A stretch of DNA of 12,638 nt. It comes from Ectocarpus siliculosus. Its lineage: Eukaryota; Sar; Phaeophyceae; Ectocarpales; Ectocarpaceae. The position numbers and the translations under genes were made by a program. Every line of letters starts with the position of its first letter. Within the stretch, counting starts at the first letter, position 1. Shown here one piece after another: positions 1 through 8,747 of the stretch. The stretch covers positions 3,603,788 through 3,616,425 of the forward strand of contig FN649751.1 of NCBI GenBank assembly GCA_000310025.1, in the 5' to 3' direction. The notes below the pieces were generated by a model, which searched no databases, was not told the DNA's origin, and saw only the letters and a program-made list of their open reading frames with translations.

Positions 1-430
1 TTCGCCGCTGGTTTCTCGTCTGCTCCTGCCTCTGGCGTACGGGCGTCATCTTCCGAGGGGCCCCGGCAATGCTTTCAAAACGTACCAAGCTAGGGCTGCT
101 GCTGCATCGCAAAAACAATGCTCGCCAATCTATGCAATACATATTGCATGCACGCGCCTGCACGGGACCGGGGGGCGTTAGATGATACATCGATGAACAC
201 TGCAAACAACAACATTCTGGAGCTCTGTATATACATTCTTGCTTGTTCCAGTGTTTCTTATCGACGGATTCATTCCTTACCCCCAACAACAGAACAAACA
301 CCTGCTAACAACCGACAAAACGTAACACACCGCCGTGTCGTACAACACCAACCACGAAGTGAAACCGTATGCATTTGTGTGTAAGCATACATGCGGACTA
401 TTGTTTTCGGTGGGGGTTCTGACTGACGAC
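1..430. other. Downstream flank of the DUF3110-like gene
   Basis: No coding stretch can be supported on either strand. Its right part is presumably the 3' untranslated region of the minus-strand gene that stops at 431. The DNA is AT-richer and more even in codon positions than the exons. Short ACA-rich tracts occur around 280-350. No clear polyadenylation signal is seen. Confidence 0.4.
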
Positions 431-529
431 TCACATCTGCGGCTTATTTCTGCTCGGGGGGTGTAGGCCCCTCCCCGTCGGGACGATCTCCAACCCGACA
501 CCGTTGTCCTTGCAGAACTCAATGATTTG
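431..529 (-). CDS. DUF3110-like gene, exon 4 (terminal)
   Basis: Encodes QIIEFCKDNGVGLEIVPTG followed by RGLHPPSRNKPQM and a TGA stop. The EFC...G...LEIVP.G...PP pattern is the C-terminal signature of DUF3110 proteins as I remember it. The acceptor ACCACTCCCAG is good. The frame is also open upstream of the acceptor, but that sequence (exon-antisense of 530-700) shows no conserved residues and is taken as intron. Confidence 0.83.
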   Translation of the reverse strand, partial: QIIEFCKDNGVGLEIVPTGRGLHPPSRNKPQM

Positions 530-2830
530 CTGGGAGTGGTGGCGCACGAACACACGGGAGGGGGCATGCACACGCAACGCGCGCACCAACGTCGGAGGAA
601 ACAAAGGAGCGCCGTTCAAGCGGGCGGCGGGAAGGCGAAGAACATAAAAACAGCGGGGGGATGAACATGAGGGGGTTGTGCGAGGCCGCCCATGGTTCAA
701 TCAGCCCGCATGTTTGCTCGAGGAGAGCTTACAGTTTCGAGTTCTTGCTGGCTATGGTTTGGGTCTCTTGCCCTGGTATTCATTGCGCATTTCGCGATTG
801 CTGCCAGCTGCTGCGCGCGATCGTAAAAGGCGAAACATGCCTGCAACGACAGCATCAAGGCACAAACTGCTGTCTTGCGAAGTGCTACAGCAGCACCACT
901 ATCGCTAGCCAGCGCCATCGCGGCGAGCCGCTCACCGACATCGGGAGCTCAGTCGGCCTTCCCAAGGGCAGGTCCTCGGCCCTCAGCATCAGCGCGTACC
1001 TCGCCGCCTCCGGCTTATCTTGCCAAGCGCGCAAGACGTTTCGTCCCTGCGCGCCCAATCAATACGGTACCAGGAACACACCGCATACATAAAACATGCG
1101 GAACGGCCCTTGTCGTGCCATGATGGAAAACGTCCGTCCGTCCACGCGTCATCACCCGCAGGCAACAACAGCTATCGCACACGCATCGTACGCGGAGATA
1201 CGAATGTTCTCGAATCGTGTGGTGACGCGTTGCTCGTCGGTGTTAATGGTAGCTCTTGCGTGGAGCGAAAAAAACGTCTGAACGGAGAAGAGCACCAGCG
1301 GTCCATCTGTCACTCCTGCCACGAGTTTCTCGTGTTCGAGGCGGTTGGCGTGTGTGCGATCTACCGGCTGGGCACCTGTTGGCTCTTCCTCAAGCACCAC
1401 GTCTTGCCGTCCCAATCTTTATATCCAATCCAACGCATACATCCATCCGTCCATGCATACCTGGACGAAGAGAGTGTACACTCCCTCTTCTGGCTCCCCC
1501 TGGTTAAAAACAACAACGTAGGCCTTCAAAAGCTTCTTGCGCAGCACCTTCGTATCGACGAGTCAATTGACGAGTCATAAATGGAGCCAAGGGGGGCACG
1601 ACACAACAGCGGGCGGGGCTCTTCTGTTTCGCTCTCTCAAAAGTTCGCGGGGTCAAGTTTTGCGAGCGTTGGCTTTTGCCTGCTTTGGACACGTTCTACA
1701 GTAAATTCAAGTTGTAAGCGGTGGCACGAGGCATGCACTTTTTCCGACTTCCGACTTTCGAGACAAGAAAGAGTACATGTCCACTGCTTCATGGGCACAC
1801 ACTGGCAAAAAGGAAAAACGACAGATACATAGACACACGCCACCCCGGTGCAAGGTGGTGCTATGAGTGAAGTGGTGCAGTCAAGCGGTGTGATGTGCGG
1901 GTCGATGTCATGCACTGGTCATGGCCACACGCTCGGCTGGTTATGTACTACTGTAAGTGTACCGTAAGGATGCGGGTCTCCGCACAGGGGTGTTGGAGAT
2001 TTTCAAAGCTTCACCACTCGACAACTAGGAAGGCAACACCGCCGAAAAGGGCGGTTTTGGAATTATCTCATCCAAGGGGGTCTTTCCTTGGAAGAGTTTG
2101 TTTACGGTAAGTGATTTCCTGCGACTACCGCACTGCTGTTGTGTACATAGAAAAGAGAACCAGTCACAGGGTTGGCATCGATGATTCACATAGCGCGGAG
2201 TAGAAAACCGAGGGGGTACACTTGGTGGGAAGAAAGAGAGGAAGGGTTCGATGCAATGGTCTGTGGTACGCATGTAGGGACACATGCAGACGGGATGCAC
2301 ACACGCACCGCACCGCGCGAAGAGAACGAGCGAGCCTGCATCATCTTTGGTTCATGTGTGCGCGTGCATGTGGTTGAACCCCGAAAAAACGGCGCATGTG
2401 CTGGCTTTCCGCCGCATCTCAAGCCCCCCGCTATCCCTTGCGACGCACACCGAGGCCAGCAGCGGATTCTCACCATCTGTTCCTCCATGAAGGCCTCCCC
2501 TTCTTCCAGGCCCCGAGAATACCCAGCACTGGCCGCGTCGGCTGCTGGTGGTGGCCTTGACGAGGCAGCCGGTCCCCCTGTTTCTCGCTCTTCCGCTTCT
2601 CTCCTCCTGCTGAGCTCCCGTTCCAAATCGTTGAAGGAAAAGTCACCGCTGCCGCTGCTGCTGTGGGCAGACGACGGCCTCGAGAAGGAAGACCAGTGTT
2701 GCCGGGGGCCGGCGGTGGCCGACGACCGGAAGAACGCAGCAGCAGGTGGAGGGGTGAACGCATGCAAGGGCAGCAGCAACATCTGCACGACGCAGCAGCA
2801 GCAGTAGGAGAGGATGAAGAGGGCTCGCAT
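431..2830 (-). CDS. Plastid-targeted DUF3110-like protein, 4 exons
   Basis: Spliced product is about 217 residues, from exons 2830-2474, 1547-1461, 1046-936 and 529-431 (119, 29, 37 and 32 codons plus TGA). Residues 1-24 form a signal peptide ending LPLHA, followed by FTPPPAAAFF, an A|F junction of the ASAFAP type used for ochrophyte plastid import. A Ser/Pro/Ala-rich linker follows, including an acidic/basic stretch near 66-82 (FNDLERELSRRREAEE). The domain starts around residue 125: strand KAYVVVFNQGEPEEGVYTLF, then GRNVLRAWQDKPEAARYALM, then QIIEFCKDNGVGLEIVPTG and LHPP. From memory this matches the order of DUF3110 (strand VYVLLFN, EGIHT, a region recording whether residues align as DA.RYA..LEAQDF, then EEFC...G...LVP). 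The function of DUF3110 is unknown; a plastid stroma location is inferred. Introns are GTGAGA..AAG, GTATGC..CAG and GTGAGC..CAG, all phase 0. The first acceptor is weak, so exon 2 could start a few codons later. The start at 2830 is chosen because it places the signal peptide at the N-terminus. Confidence 0.85.
936..1046 (-). CDS. DUF3110-like gene, exon 3
   Basis: Encodes 37 residues, GRNVLRAWQDKPEAARYALM followed by LRAEDLPLGRPTELPMS. It corresponds to the middle of the DUF3110 domain, where a helix with the pattern D.A.RYA..L is followed by D(F/L)P. The acceptor reads GGGCGCGCAG and the donor is GTGAGC after ATGTCG. Both ends are phase 0, so the exon could be skipped without a frameshift, though this would remove the domain centre. 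Confidence 0.8.
1461..1547 (-). CDS. DUF3110-like gene, exon 2
   Basis: Encodes VLRKKLLKAYVVVFNQ and then GEPEEGVYTLFVQ, the first beta strand and the EG(V/I).TL turn of the DUF3110 domain. The donor after GTCCAG is GTATGC, a good match. The acceptor I place before GTGCTGCGC reads GATACGAAG, which lacks a pyrimidine tract. Two later AAG sites in the same phase (exon starting at 1538 or 1535) would remove three or four residues without touching the conserved part. A TGA lies in frame a few codons upstream, so the exon cannot start much earlier. Confidence 0.75.
1548..2473 (-). other. Intron 1 of the DUF3110-like gene (926 nt)
   Basis: Begins GTGAGAATCC and, as modelled, ends in GATACGAAG. It is more than twice as long as the other two introns of the gene (406 and 414 nt). 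I looked for an extra exon inside it and found none with good ends and conserved residues, but a short one cannot be excluded given the weak 3' splice site. Confidence 0.6.
2474..2830 (-). CDS. DUF3110-like gene, exon 1: bipartite plastid leader and linker
   Basis: This exon encodes the whole targeting region and none of the conserved domain. Residues 1-24 contain a run of hydrophobic and Cys residues (MRALFILSYCCCCVVQMLLL) ending in LHA. Phe follows directly, and Phe after the signal cleavage site is the known plastid/ER discriminator in diatoms and brown algae. The next 40 residues are rich in Ser, Arg and Pro with almost no acidic residues, as in transit peptides. The exon closes at EEQM followed by a GTGAGA donor. 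The frame stays open upstream of 2830 with another Met at 3022, but that would bury the hydrophobic segment inside the protein, so the inner Met is preferred. Confidence 0.8.
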
Positions 2831-3374
2831 GATGATGATGGGAACCAGCAGCGGCAACCACTTGCTCGTTTGTCGCCCAGCCGGCCGGATTCCAAGCAAG
2901 TAGTGGGTACCTATCTCACTTATCCCCAGGAAACCGCGTCTAGAGTAGGTATGGATGGTGCGCCAAAACGGAGGCAAAAGACTCGAGCTATTGCTGTTAT
3001 TAGAGCCAGGGGGGGGGGGCAAGCAAGAAGCAACGCCTGAGCGTAAGGCGCGGGGGTCCGCGGATGAAACTTATGCTATCTACGCAATCTACGATCGACG
3101 AGATGGCTTGCTGTCGGCGGATGCATTCTGCTGTCAGTCTAAGCGTGGGAGGCGCGTAGTGCTCACGCGCTCGCACTACTCCAACAGGCTGGGTTCTTCG
3201 CAACTAGTTGATACGACGGGACGCGAAGCTGGGCATCTGGCGAAGCTGGGCGCTGTACTCGGGTGTGCTCAAAACACCGGGTCACCTCTTCCCCATCTAT
3301 CATCACTCTCGGCGGAGACCGACGGGCTTATCTTGTTGTACAAAATCGGGAACGGACGCTAGATCGGAGAGGCC
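2831..3374. promoter_or_regulatory. Divergent intergenic region, probable shared promoter
   Basis: Lies between the start codon of the minus-strand plastid gene (2830) and the plus-strand ATG at 3375, so it should hold both 5' untranslated regions and promoters. No TATA box at a convincing distance is visible for either gene. It contains an 11-base G run at 3009-3019. A TAG immediately before 3363 could be a 3' splice site, so the plus-strand gene may have a non-coding leader exon here. Confidence 0.4.
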
Positions 3375-3602
3375 ATGGCTGACACCATGACCACCGCGCT
3401 GTACATCATCGTGCTGGCTGCCTGGTTTTTTCTCATGTGCGTCATTCTGCGATGCTGCTCGGACGGGGAGCCCCAGACCCTTTTTTTCGACCTGGACCCA
3501 GAGATGAACCTGGCCGTCGCTGAGTCTCACCGGAAGCCTTCTGTGACCGCCGTCGTCGATGGGGAACCGGTGAGCGAGTGGTTGGCTCGCGTCTACCCGT
3601 GA
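3375..3602 (+). CDS. Small single-pass membrane protein, or first exon of a larger gene
   Basis: The frame encodes 75 residues. The ATG sits in a strong context (GAGGCCATGGCT). Residues 7-27 form one membrane segment (TALYIIVLAAWFFLMCVILR) ending in RCC, a possible lipidation or stop-transfer site. The remainder is soluble and mildly acidic, with TLFFDLDPEMNLAVAESHRK and, at the end, EWLARVYP then TGA. Third codon positions are strongly G/C, as in the recognised genes, and the antisense frame is less protein-like. I do not recognise the family. A GTGAGC donor follows codon 65 (3570), so the last ten codons may be intron and the protein may continue in the exon at 5115-5708. N-terminus out or in cannot be decided. 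Confidence 0.5.
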   Translation: MADTMTTALYIIVLAAWFFLMCVILRCCSDGEPQTLFFDLDPEMNLAVAESHRKPSVTAVVDGEPVSEWLARVYP

Positions 3603-5114
3603 TACCTCGCTTGGCTCAGAGCGAGTTGGCTACGCGTCTAAGTTGTCTACTGCTGGTCGACTACGACTGCTGCTGTTGTAGTTATTACCTCGGAACCGGT
3701 CGAACTTTTCGTAATTCATTCGGATACTACAGTACGGACGTGCGTGTGCATGCACGAATACGCACCACAAGAGTTTGCAACATGGTCAAAAGACGCGAAG
3801 CGTGCATGGTACGCATATGCATCACACCCATCGTCGTGAAGCTAGGGGTGCATATACACGGTACACCTAAAAGTATATCAAGCCTGCATATTTCAAGACA
3901 AAATGATACGGCGGCGGCATGCTATCCAATACCCCCAATTTTTTTCCTAAAACCTTCGTGTGCCTTCTCATGTCTTGATCAACCAGCACGCACACCGACA
4001 GGACCCCCTACACCGACAGGTCCCCCTGAACCATTCAACAGGCAAAACTGCTGTCGGCAGTTTGCAATCATATGCATACTTTACCGTAGGAATTCAAGCA
4101 AGTGAGTTGCTCCTGTATCTGCGTTCTTGCTTCCCCTTCAACCTGCGCCCGCTCAGTGCGGCAGCGCTTCCACTGCACACCAAGGCGTGATGATAGAACG
4201 GAACAGAAAAGGACACAAGGGGGCTGGTAGACCCCAATAGACCTGTACTTCGAAGTATCACTGACTACCCAGACTATGTGACGTAATGGTTCGAGGCTGT
4301 CCACAGCAGGGTACGTGTTGCTATTTTTTTCTACAAACAGCTGTGAGATTTGAGCCGTAACTGCTGGTCATCGGGCTATTTGAATCTGCGTAACTGCCAT
4401 CTTAATACTTCTCATGTGCCAGGCACCAATTACTCTTGCATATCTATGCATCGGTGTGTTTATCGCAGCGACCCCTCGGCGATTGATTCCCGTAGGTGCG
4501 GGGTGCTCACCCCGTGGCCCTTTCGTGCCCTCTTGGGGGCATCTGGTAGCTTTTGCTTACGTACAGCTGCTGTGTGTTTTGTACGCGATCGAACGACCCG
4601 GAGTTGCCCGCGGCGAAATGGCGCGCGCGACGGGCGGAAAAGTGGAATATACCGTTACCGGTCCTTCAGCGATATGATTCGAAATTCCGGTCGAGGGTGT
4701 ATGCGACGGAGTCTACGTTCATTGGAGAACAAATAAAAACAGGCTCACAGACAAATACGATGTGTATTCCCCGCCGAAAATACCATGGCTCTCTCTCATC
4801 TCTCACCGCAACGGAATAGCACCCTCCCTCTCTCTCGTCGGGTGTGCGTAGTCTCGTTTCTAGGAAGGAATGGGGGCCCGATACAGAGGCAGACACAAGA
4901 GGGGCTCTCACCCGTAGTTGGCAAGTATCGATGTATTCCCGCCTACGTATGTGATCGGTCGTTCGCTGGAAAGTGTCGGGGGGTGTTAAAATCTACGATT
5001 GACGAGCAGAGCAGCGCGAGCAATACAGCTGGTTTTGGTCCTTCGGCGCATCCGACGTGATATATAATAACTTGTTTTGAAATATTTTGAAACATCTCCC
5101 ATTGCACCCCACAG
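3603..5114 (+). other. Unassigned stretch, possible long intron
   Basis: No confident gene. If the 3375 and 5115 exons belong together this is their intron (GTGAGC at 3570 to CCCCACAG at 5114). Possible alternative exons were seen: after TTACGTACAG from 4567 to about 4677, with protein-like text in more than one frame, and an ATG in good context at 4785 whose frame reaches a GTATGT donor at 4947 in phase 0. Neither has the G/C third-position bias of the accepted exons. A tandem 18-base duplication lies at 3993-4028. Confidence 0.35.
3993..4028 (+). repeat. Tandem duplication, two 18-base units
   Basis: CACCGACAGGACCCCCTA is followed directly by CACCGACAGGTCCCCCTG, identical at 16 of 18 positions. 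The unit is a multiple of three, but no coding role is supported here. Confidence 0.85.
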
Positions 5115-5708
5115 GCGAGGTTTGCGAGGGTGCAAGTCTTGGGCGCCGCCGCCACTGCCGAAGAAGGAAAAGGAGGCACGCGGCACGAGGACCTGACGCT
5201 TGACGGCCTCGAGATCCCGGCCGTCACGGGCCGGACCGCGGCGGCGGGCGACGACCTGCCGGCCGCGCAAGAGGTCTGGTCACCCATCCTGGCCCTGCGA
5301 ACATTCGTCGAGCCGCTCACCTCGAGGGCCTCGGCGGCCTTCCGAAATTTCCACGTCTCGTTTTTCGATGGCCAGGAGGAAGTAGGGGGAGTCGTGACAG
5401 GGGGTGCGAGCGGAGACGGTGGGATGGCGGCGAGGGCGGAGGAAGAACGGTCTTCGGTGGCTGGTACGGCGAGCGGCGGCGGCGGCGCGGCCGCACCCGA
5501 AGCGGTAAGGGTGGCTTCCGCGGAACGGTGCTGGCCGGCGGTACCGGGGGGGATAGAATTTGCGGACGTGTCGAACGAGCACGAAAGAGCGGCGGCAGCG
5601 GAAAGAGAAAGGGCGGCAGGAGAAGGAGAAGAGGAGGTGAAAGTCGCGGACACGGGGGAGATGTCCTCGGACGGCGACCTGCAAGATAGTCATCGGGTTG
5701 CGGTCTGA
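5115..5708 (+). CDS. Terminal exon of an unrecognised acidic, Ala/Gly-rich protein
   Basis: The exon follows a good acceptor (TCCCATTGCACCCCACAG) and runs 197 codons to TGA at 5706. An in-frame TGA lies at 5088 and the first in-frame ATG is deep inside, so a 5' exon must supply the start. The first part looks globular: HEDLTLDGLEIPAVTGR, then WSPILALRTFVEPLTSRASA and FRNFHVSFFDGQEEVGG. The rest is low-complexity, with a Gly/Ala run (near GTASGGGGAAAPEAV), then EHERAAAAERERAAGEGEEE and a Ser/Asp-rich end. Third positions are very G/C-rich on this strand. The opposite strand is also open (4943-5653) but reads as Ser/Pro/Ala, typical of an antisense shadow. I do not recognise the family. It may be the second exon of the membrane-protein gene at 3375, joined in phase 0. 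Confidence 0.55.
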   Translation, partial: ARFARVQVLGAAATAEEGKGGTRHEDLTLDGLEIPAVTGRTAAAGDDLPAAQEVWSPILALRTFVEPLTSRASAAFRNFHVSFFDGQEEVGGVVTGGASGDGGMAARAEEERSSVAGTASGGGGAAAPEAVRVASAERCWPAVPGGIEFADVSNEHERAAAAERERAAGEGEEEVKVADTGEMSSDGDLQDSHRVAV

Positions 5709-8430
5709 TCGATCATTCGGAACCCCGCGTGAGCGTATTATAGTTTATTTTCTTTATTGTTATTGCCGCCGAGGAATTGTCGACACGGCTGTGAAGTTGC
5801 TCATTTTTTTTGTGTATAAGGCCCGTTGGTTGGTGCTTATTTGCCACACTCCACGTTTATGACAATGGAGACGGTACGACCGAGACTCCGTGGCAAGTCT
5901 GATAAACTCGTTGGCGTATTATTCCTCCCAGGTACTTGCGCTCCCGTGCCACCTGTACACAAATATTGCGCACGCGTACGTACCATTGGACACTTTTGCC
6001 CACTTCTTCTTCACCTAGCTCCATTTTAGAAACCATTATGGAGCTTAGATTCACAAATGAATGCTCCTTTAGGTGGCGCTCGCTGGCTCTTCACCCGGCC
6101 GACGCTGCTCGTATGTGTTTGTGTATCTCCGAGTGACCCCTGCAGTCTGTCTTGCAACTGCGGCGTTGCTGCCCGTTTACGAGGCTGGCAGGCCGCGCCT
6201 GGACCTCGATCGTGAGAGATGGGCTGACCGCTGTTGTTGTCGCCGATTTCTTCTCGCCGTTGTTGTGACATCTCACACATCACTCAAAGTTGTAGAACCG
6301 AACCGAATGTCCAAAGCTTTGCGGTCGTGGACGCTGTGCTGCTCAGACAGGACGACACCCTGCTGCTCAGAGCGACAAAGCACATCGATGCGCGCTCCGA
6401 AATGTACTGTATCCATTGATGTTTGTTTGTATCTTGAGGCTGATTTGTTTGAGATTTGGCGATGGGAGCCATGTGTTGTTCAGAAGATGGAAGTTAATGG
6501 GGTAGCGAGTGGCGAGAGGAGCTCGTGTGTTTGTTTTTTCGTCTCACGTATTCTGGGCTCCAGCCTACACCTTTCGGAATAGCTTTTGGAGCACCAGCCG
6601 GGGTCACGCAAGAGGAATTTCCTCGCCGTTCCTCCTGCGGCGCTTGGCTCCAATACTTAACACGAGAGCGTGCCGTGAAACATGAGTAGTATAGTTACCC
6701 CTGTCTCGATGGCTTGCGTCGAGAGAGAAAGTGGTCTTGCTTTGTTGTGGGTGGTCGGTGCCTGTTTCTTCTGTGTTTTTCTGTGTAAATTTGTCAATTT
6801 CAGACAAGCGTGGTATGTATGTGTTGATTGTGTATAGAGTGGGGAAGGGGGTACCCTCTTGTCGAGGCAAGTAGCACGCTGCTTGCGGTATGTATGGGGA
6901 GAGTTGTAGCTGTCGCGGGGACACGTGTATCATACTTGACAAGTGCCACCAAAGCTGACGGCCGAGGCCGTACCATCTAGAACCAATGAGACAAAGGGAC
7001 GGTGGTAAGAACAGCAGTGGCAGTCGCACTGTGGTGGGTTATCAGACCCGCTTCTCCCTTGCAATGAAGCGCGTGGGGGGGGGGTGTTGTTGCCTACCAC
7101 TGCCAGCCTGCCGTATGCACAAGAGACAGTGGTTGATGCATAGCGTTGGGTCGGTAGCACTGTTGCGCGAAACGGCGTAGTGGCGATGTTGGCAATGGGT
7201 CCGTGCTTGCGTCCGTCCGTCTCCACAGCTTACCACAAAGTGAGCCAGTGTCTGGCTGACCCACCGATAAGATCGTCGTGGTGTGGTGTTGCTTGTGCGT
7301 GTGTGAATATTATGACAACATGGTGTTGGTTGTGTAGAGGTACAGTTCGTCGTCGTGCAAGCAATTTTTTTGGGTCCTCTCCAAAACTGTCCCATGTTCG
7401 TCTCTATATCCTTGGTTTACTACGGTAGCTATTTCTTTACTACTCTCTCAAGTGCAGGGTATGCATTGTAATGTCGAATCTCAATTGATTTCAAGGTTGT
7501 TTTGCTTGAGACGTCGGGCGGTCGATACTGATACACGGGCCTCCCCCGAACTCGGGCATGTGCGGGTTACCAAGCGTTGCTTTGGTGGTTTGGGGTATGT
7601 ATGGCATCGCGGCCCTGGTGACGTCACCGCCGGCTAAGGATTTTGCCCAGGACCCTACAGTATTAAGTTTTCGACGGCACCAAGTTTTTCTAGCTGGAAA
7701 ACGACGGCCTGTGGCATCCCCTCTCCCTTTCTTTCACCGTCTGTTTTTGATGGAGGGACCTTTGGAATTTGGTTGTGTTGATGATGACAAGGCTGTTACA
7801 AGCGATTCGCTAGCACCCCACTCGAATCACCACCGATAACCATCGGGCAGGTTCCAGAACGGCGGGTGGGTTGCCGAATGGAGTTCATCATGCATTTGTT
7901 TTCTCTTTGTTCTTTCGTTTGACCGTGAAAGAACCGGGGGCCGAGAACGCACGTGCCTACCACTATCCTGCGTTAGTGTTCCGCCGGTTAAGACGACCTT
8001 GCATCCCCCCGCGTAGTGTTAGGGTAACATCTGTAACCGTTGCACGGTTGTGGCACATGTATGTATATGTTCGCTTCCTACTTTGCCGTGAGAGTACCGA
8101 GCAAGCGCTTGAGTAACATGTATTTGTTTTTAACGAAGTGCGACTGAAATTTTTCGATGAAGGCAAGGGACTGCTGAACTCGTCTCGCTGTGAAAAAGTG
8201 GAAGCAGGCACCAACAAAGTCGAAGTCGTTTCTACACCGAGGCTGCTGCGTATGTCCATGCGTGCACAGAAGTTGGCAACATTACTTGTCCGGGCGAAAA
8301 TACATGAATGGACTCCCCCCGCCAGACAGTTGCCCACACAATAGGGTGGGGGTACGCACGCAGGCGCTGTGTAAATTTCCGGGAGTTTTGTTGTTAGGCA
8401 CACGCACACCTGTTGTTACCACGCTGCTGT
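5709..8430. other. Gene-poor stretch, no supported gene
   Basis: The first few hundred bases after the stop at 5708 are T-rich (AGTTTATTTTCTTTATTG near 5741) and probably hold the 3' untranslated region of the upstream gene. Beyond that, open frames are short, occur on both strands at similar lengths, and lack codon bias or recognisable motifs. Minor structure: a 10-base G run at 7075-7084, a 12-base palindrome at 7617-7628, and a loose repeat of CTGCTCAGA around 6339-6372. Confidence 0.45.
7617..7628. promoter_or_regulatory. Perfect 12-base palindrome with a CRE core
   Basis: GGTGACGTCACC contains TGACGTCA, the core bound by bZIP factors of the CREB/ATF type. No gene start lies close by, so a regulatory role is unproven and a chance occurrence is possible. 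Confidence 0.3.
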
Positions 8431-8464
8431 TTCATTTACTTGCCTGTATCCTAGGGTACCGATC

Positions 8465-8550
8465 GCTCCCATTCTCACGAGATGTTCTTACCTTGTCCCT
8501 TAAAATGAACCTTGTCTCTTGGCCATCTGCTCTCATTTTCACGAAATTCT
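8465..8550 (+). repeat. Imperfect direct repeat pair
   Basis: GCTCCCATTCTCACGAGATG at 8465 resembles GCTCTCATTTTCACGAAAT at 8529, a spacing of 64 bases. The match is partial and may be chance or an old duplication. Confidence 0.45.
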
Positions 8551-8637
8551 GAGCCGTCTTTGTTGACAGATTCGGCCCCGTAGTGGCGGGCGCGCCAACG
8601 AAGACCGTCCCTCGTAAAGTGTTGTTCACCATTGTTT

Positions 8638-8747
8638 TCTTGCGGACGTGGACGACAAAATATATCTGCCCTCAGTCATTCTGTGTCGGACAGTCTTCGA
8701 CCACACTGCAAACCCGGCGTGCGTCATCTTGCGCACGTGGACAACAA
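8638..8747 (+). repeat. Imperfect direct repeat, 21-base units
   Basis: TCTTGCGGACGTGGACGACAA at 8638-8658 recurs as TCTTGCGCACGTGGACAACA plus A at 8727-8747, with two mismatches, 89 bases apart. The second copy contains CACGTG, an E/G-box core. Confidence 0.7.

Noticed and set aside
1152-1415. Minus-strand frame reading DVVLEEEP, resembling the expected DUF3110 strand
   Set aside because: It cannot be joined in phase to exon 2 (which ends in phase 0) through the only nearby acceptor, and exon 3 at 1046-936 supplies the matching region in the right frame with good splice sites.
2186-3022. Full-length minus-strand open frame of 278 codons as a single-exon gene
   Set aside because: Only 2830-2474 is taken as coding. 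The text past the GTGAGA donor at 2473 loses codon bias, while the conserved DUF3110 domain is recovered only by splicing at that donor.
2955-3362. Plus-strand open frame of 135 codons upstream of the membrane protein
   Set aside because: It starts inside the leader of the minus-strand gene, spans an 11-base G run, lacks codon bias and ends in TAG just before the strong ATG at 3375.
4785-5060. Plus-strand ATG frame as a first exon for the 5115 exon (donor GTATGT at 4947)
   Set aside because: Start context and donor are good and the phase fits, but the residues are unbiased and Arg/Ser-rich and codon use differs from the accepted exons; kept only as an alternative to the 3375 exon.
4943-5653. 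Long minus-strand open frame of 236 codons opposite the 5115-5708 exon
   Set aside because: Its product is dominated by Ser, Pro and Ala, as expected for the antisense of a G/C-third-position exon. The plus strand has a good acceptor, balanced residues and a stop followed by T-rich flank.
6604-7029. Minus-strand open frame of 141 codons starting with a hydrophobic stretch
   Set aside because: A signal-like start alone is not enough: the rest has no codon bias, no motif and no supporting splice sites.
7558-7839. Plus-strand ATG frame of 93 codons with a hydrophobic N-terminus
   Set aside because: Third positions are A/T-rich compared with the accepted exons, and no family resemblance or conserved pattern is visible.
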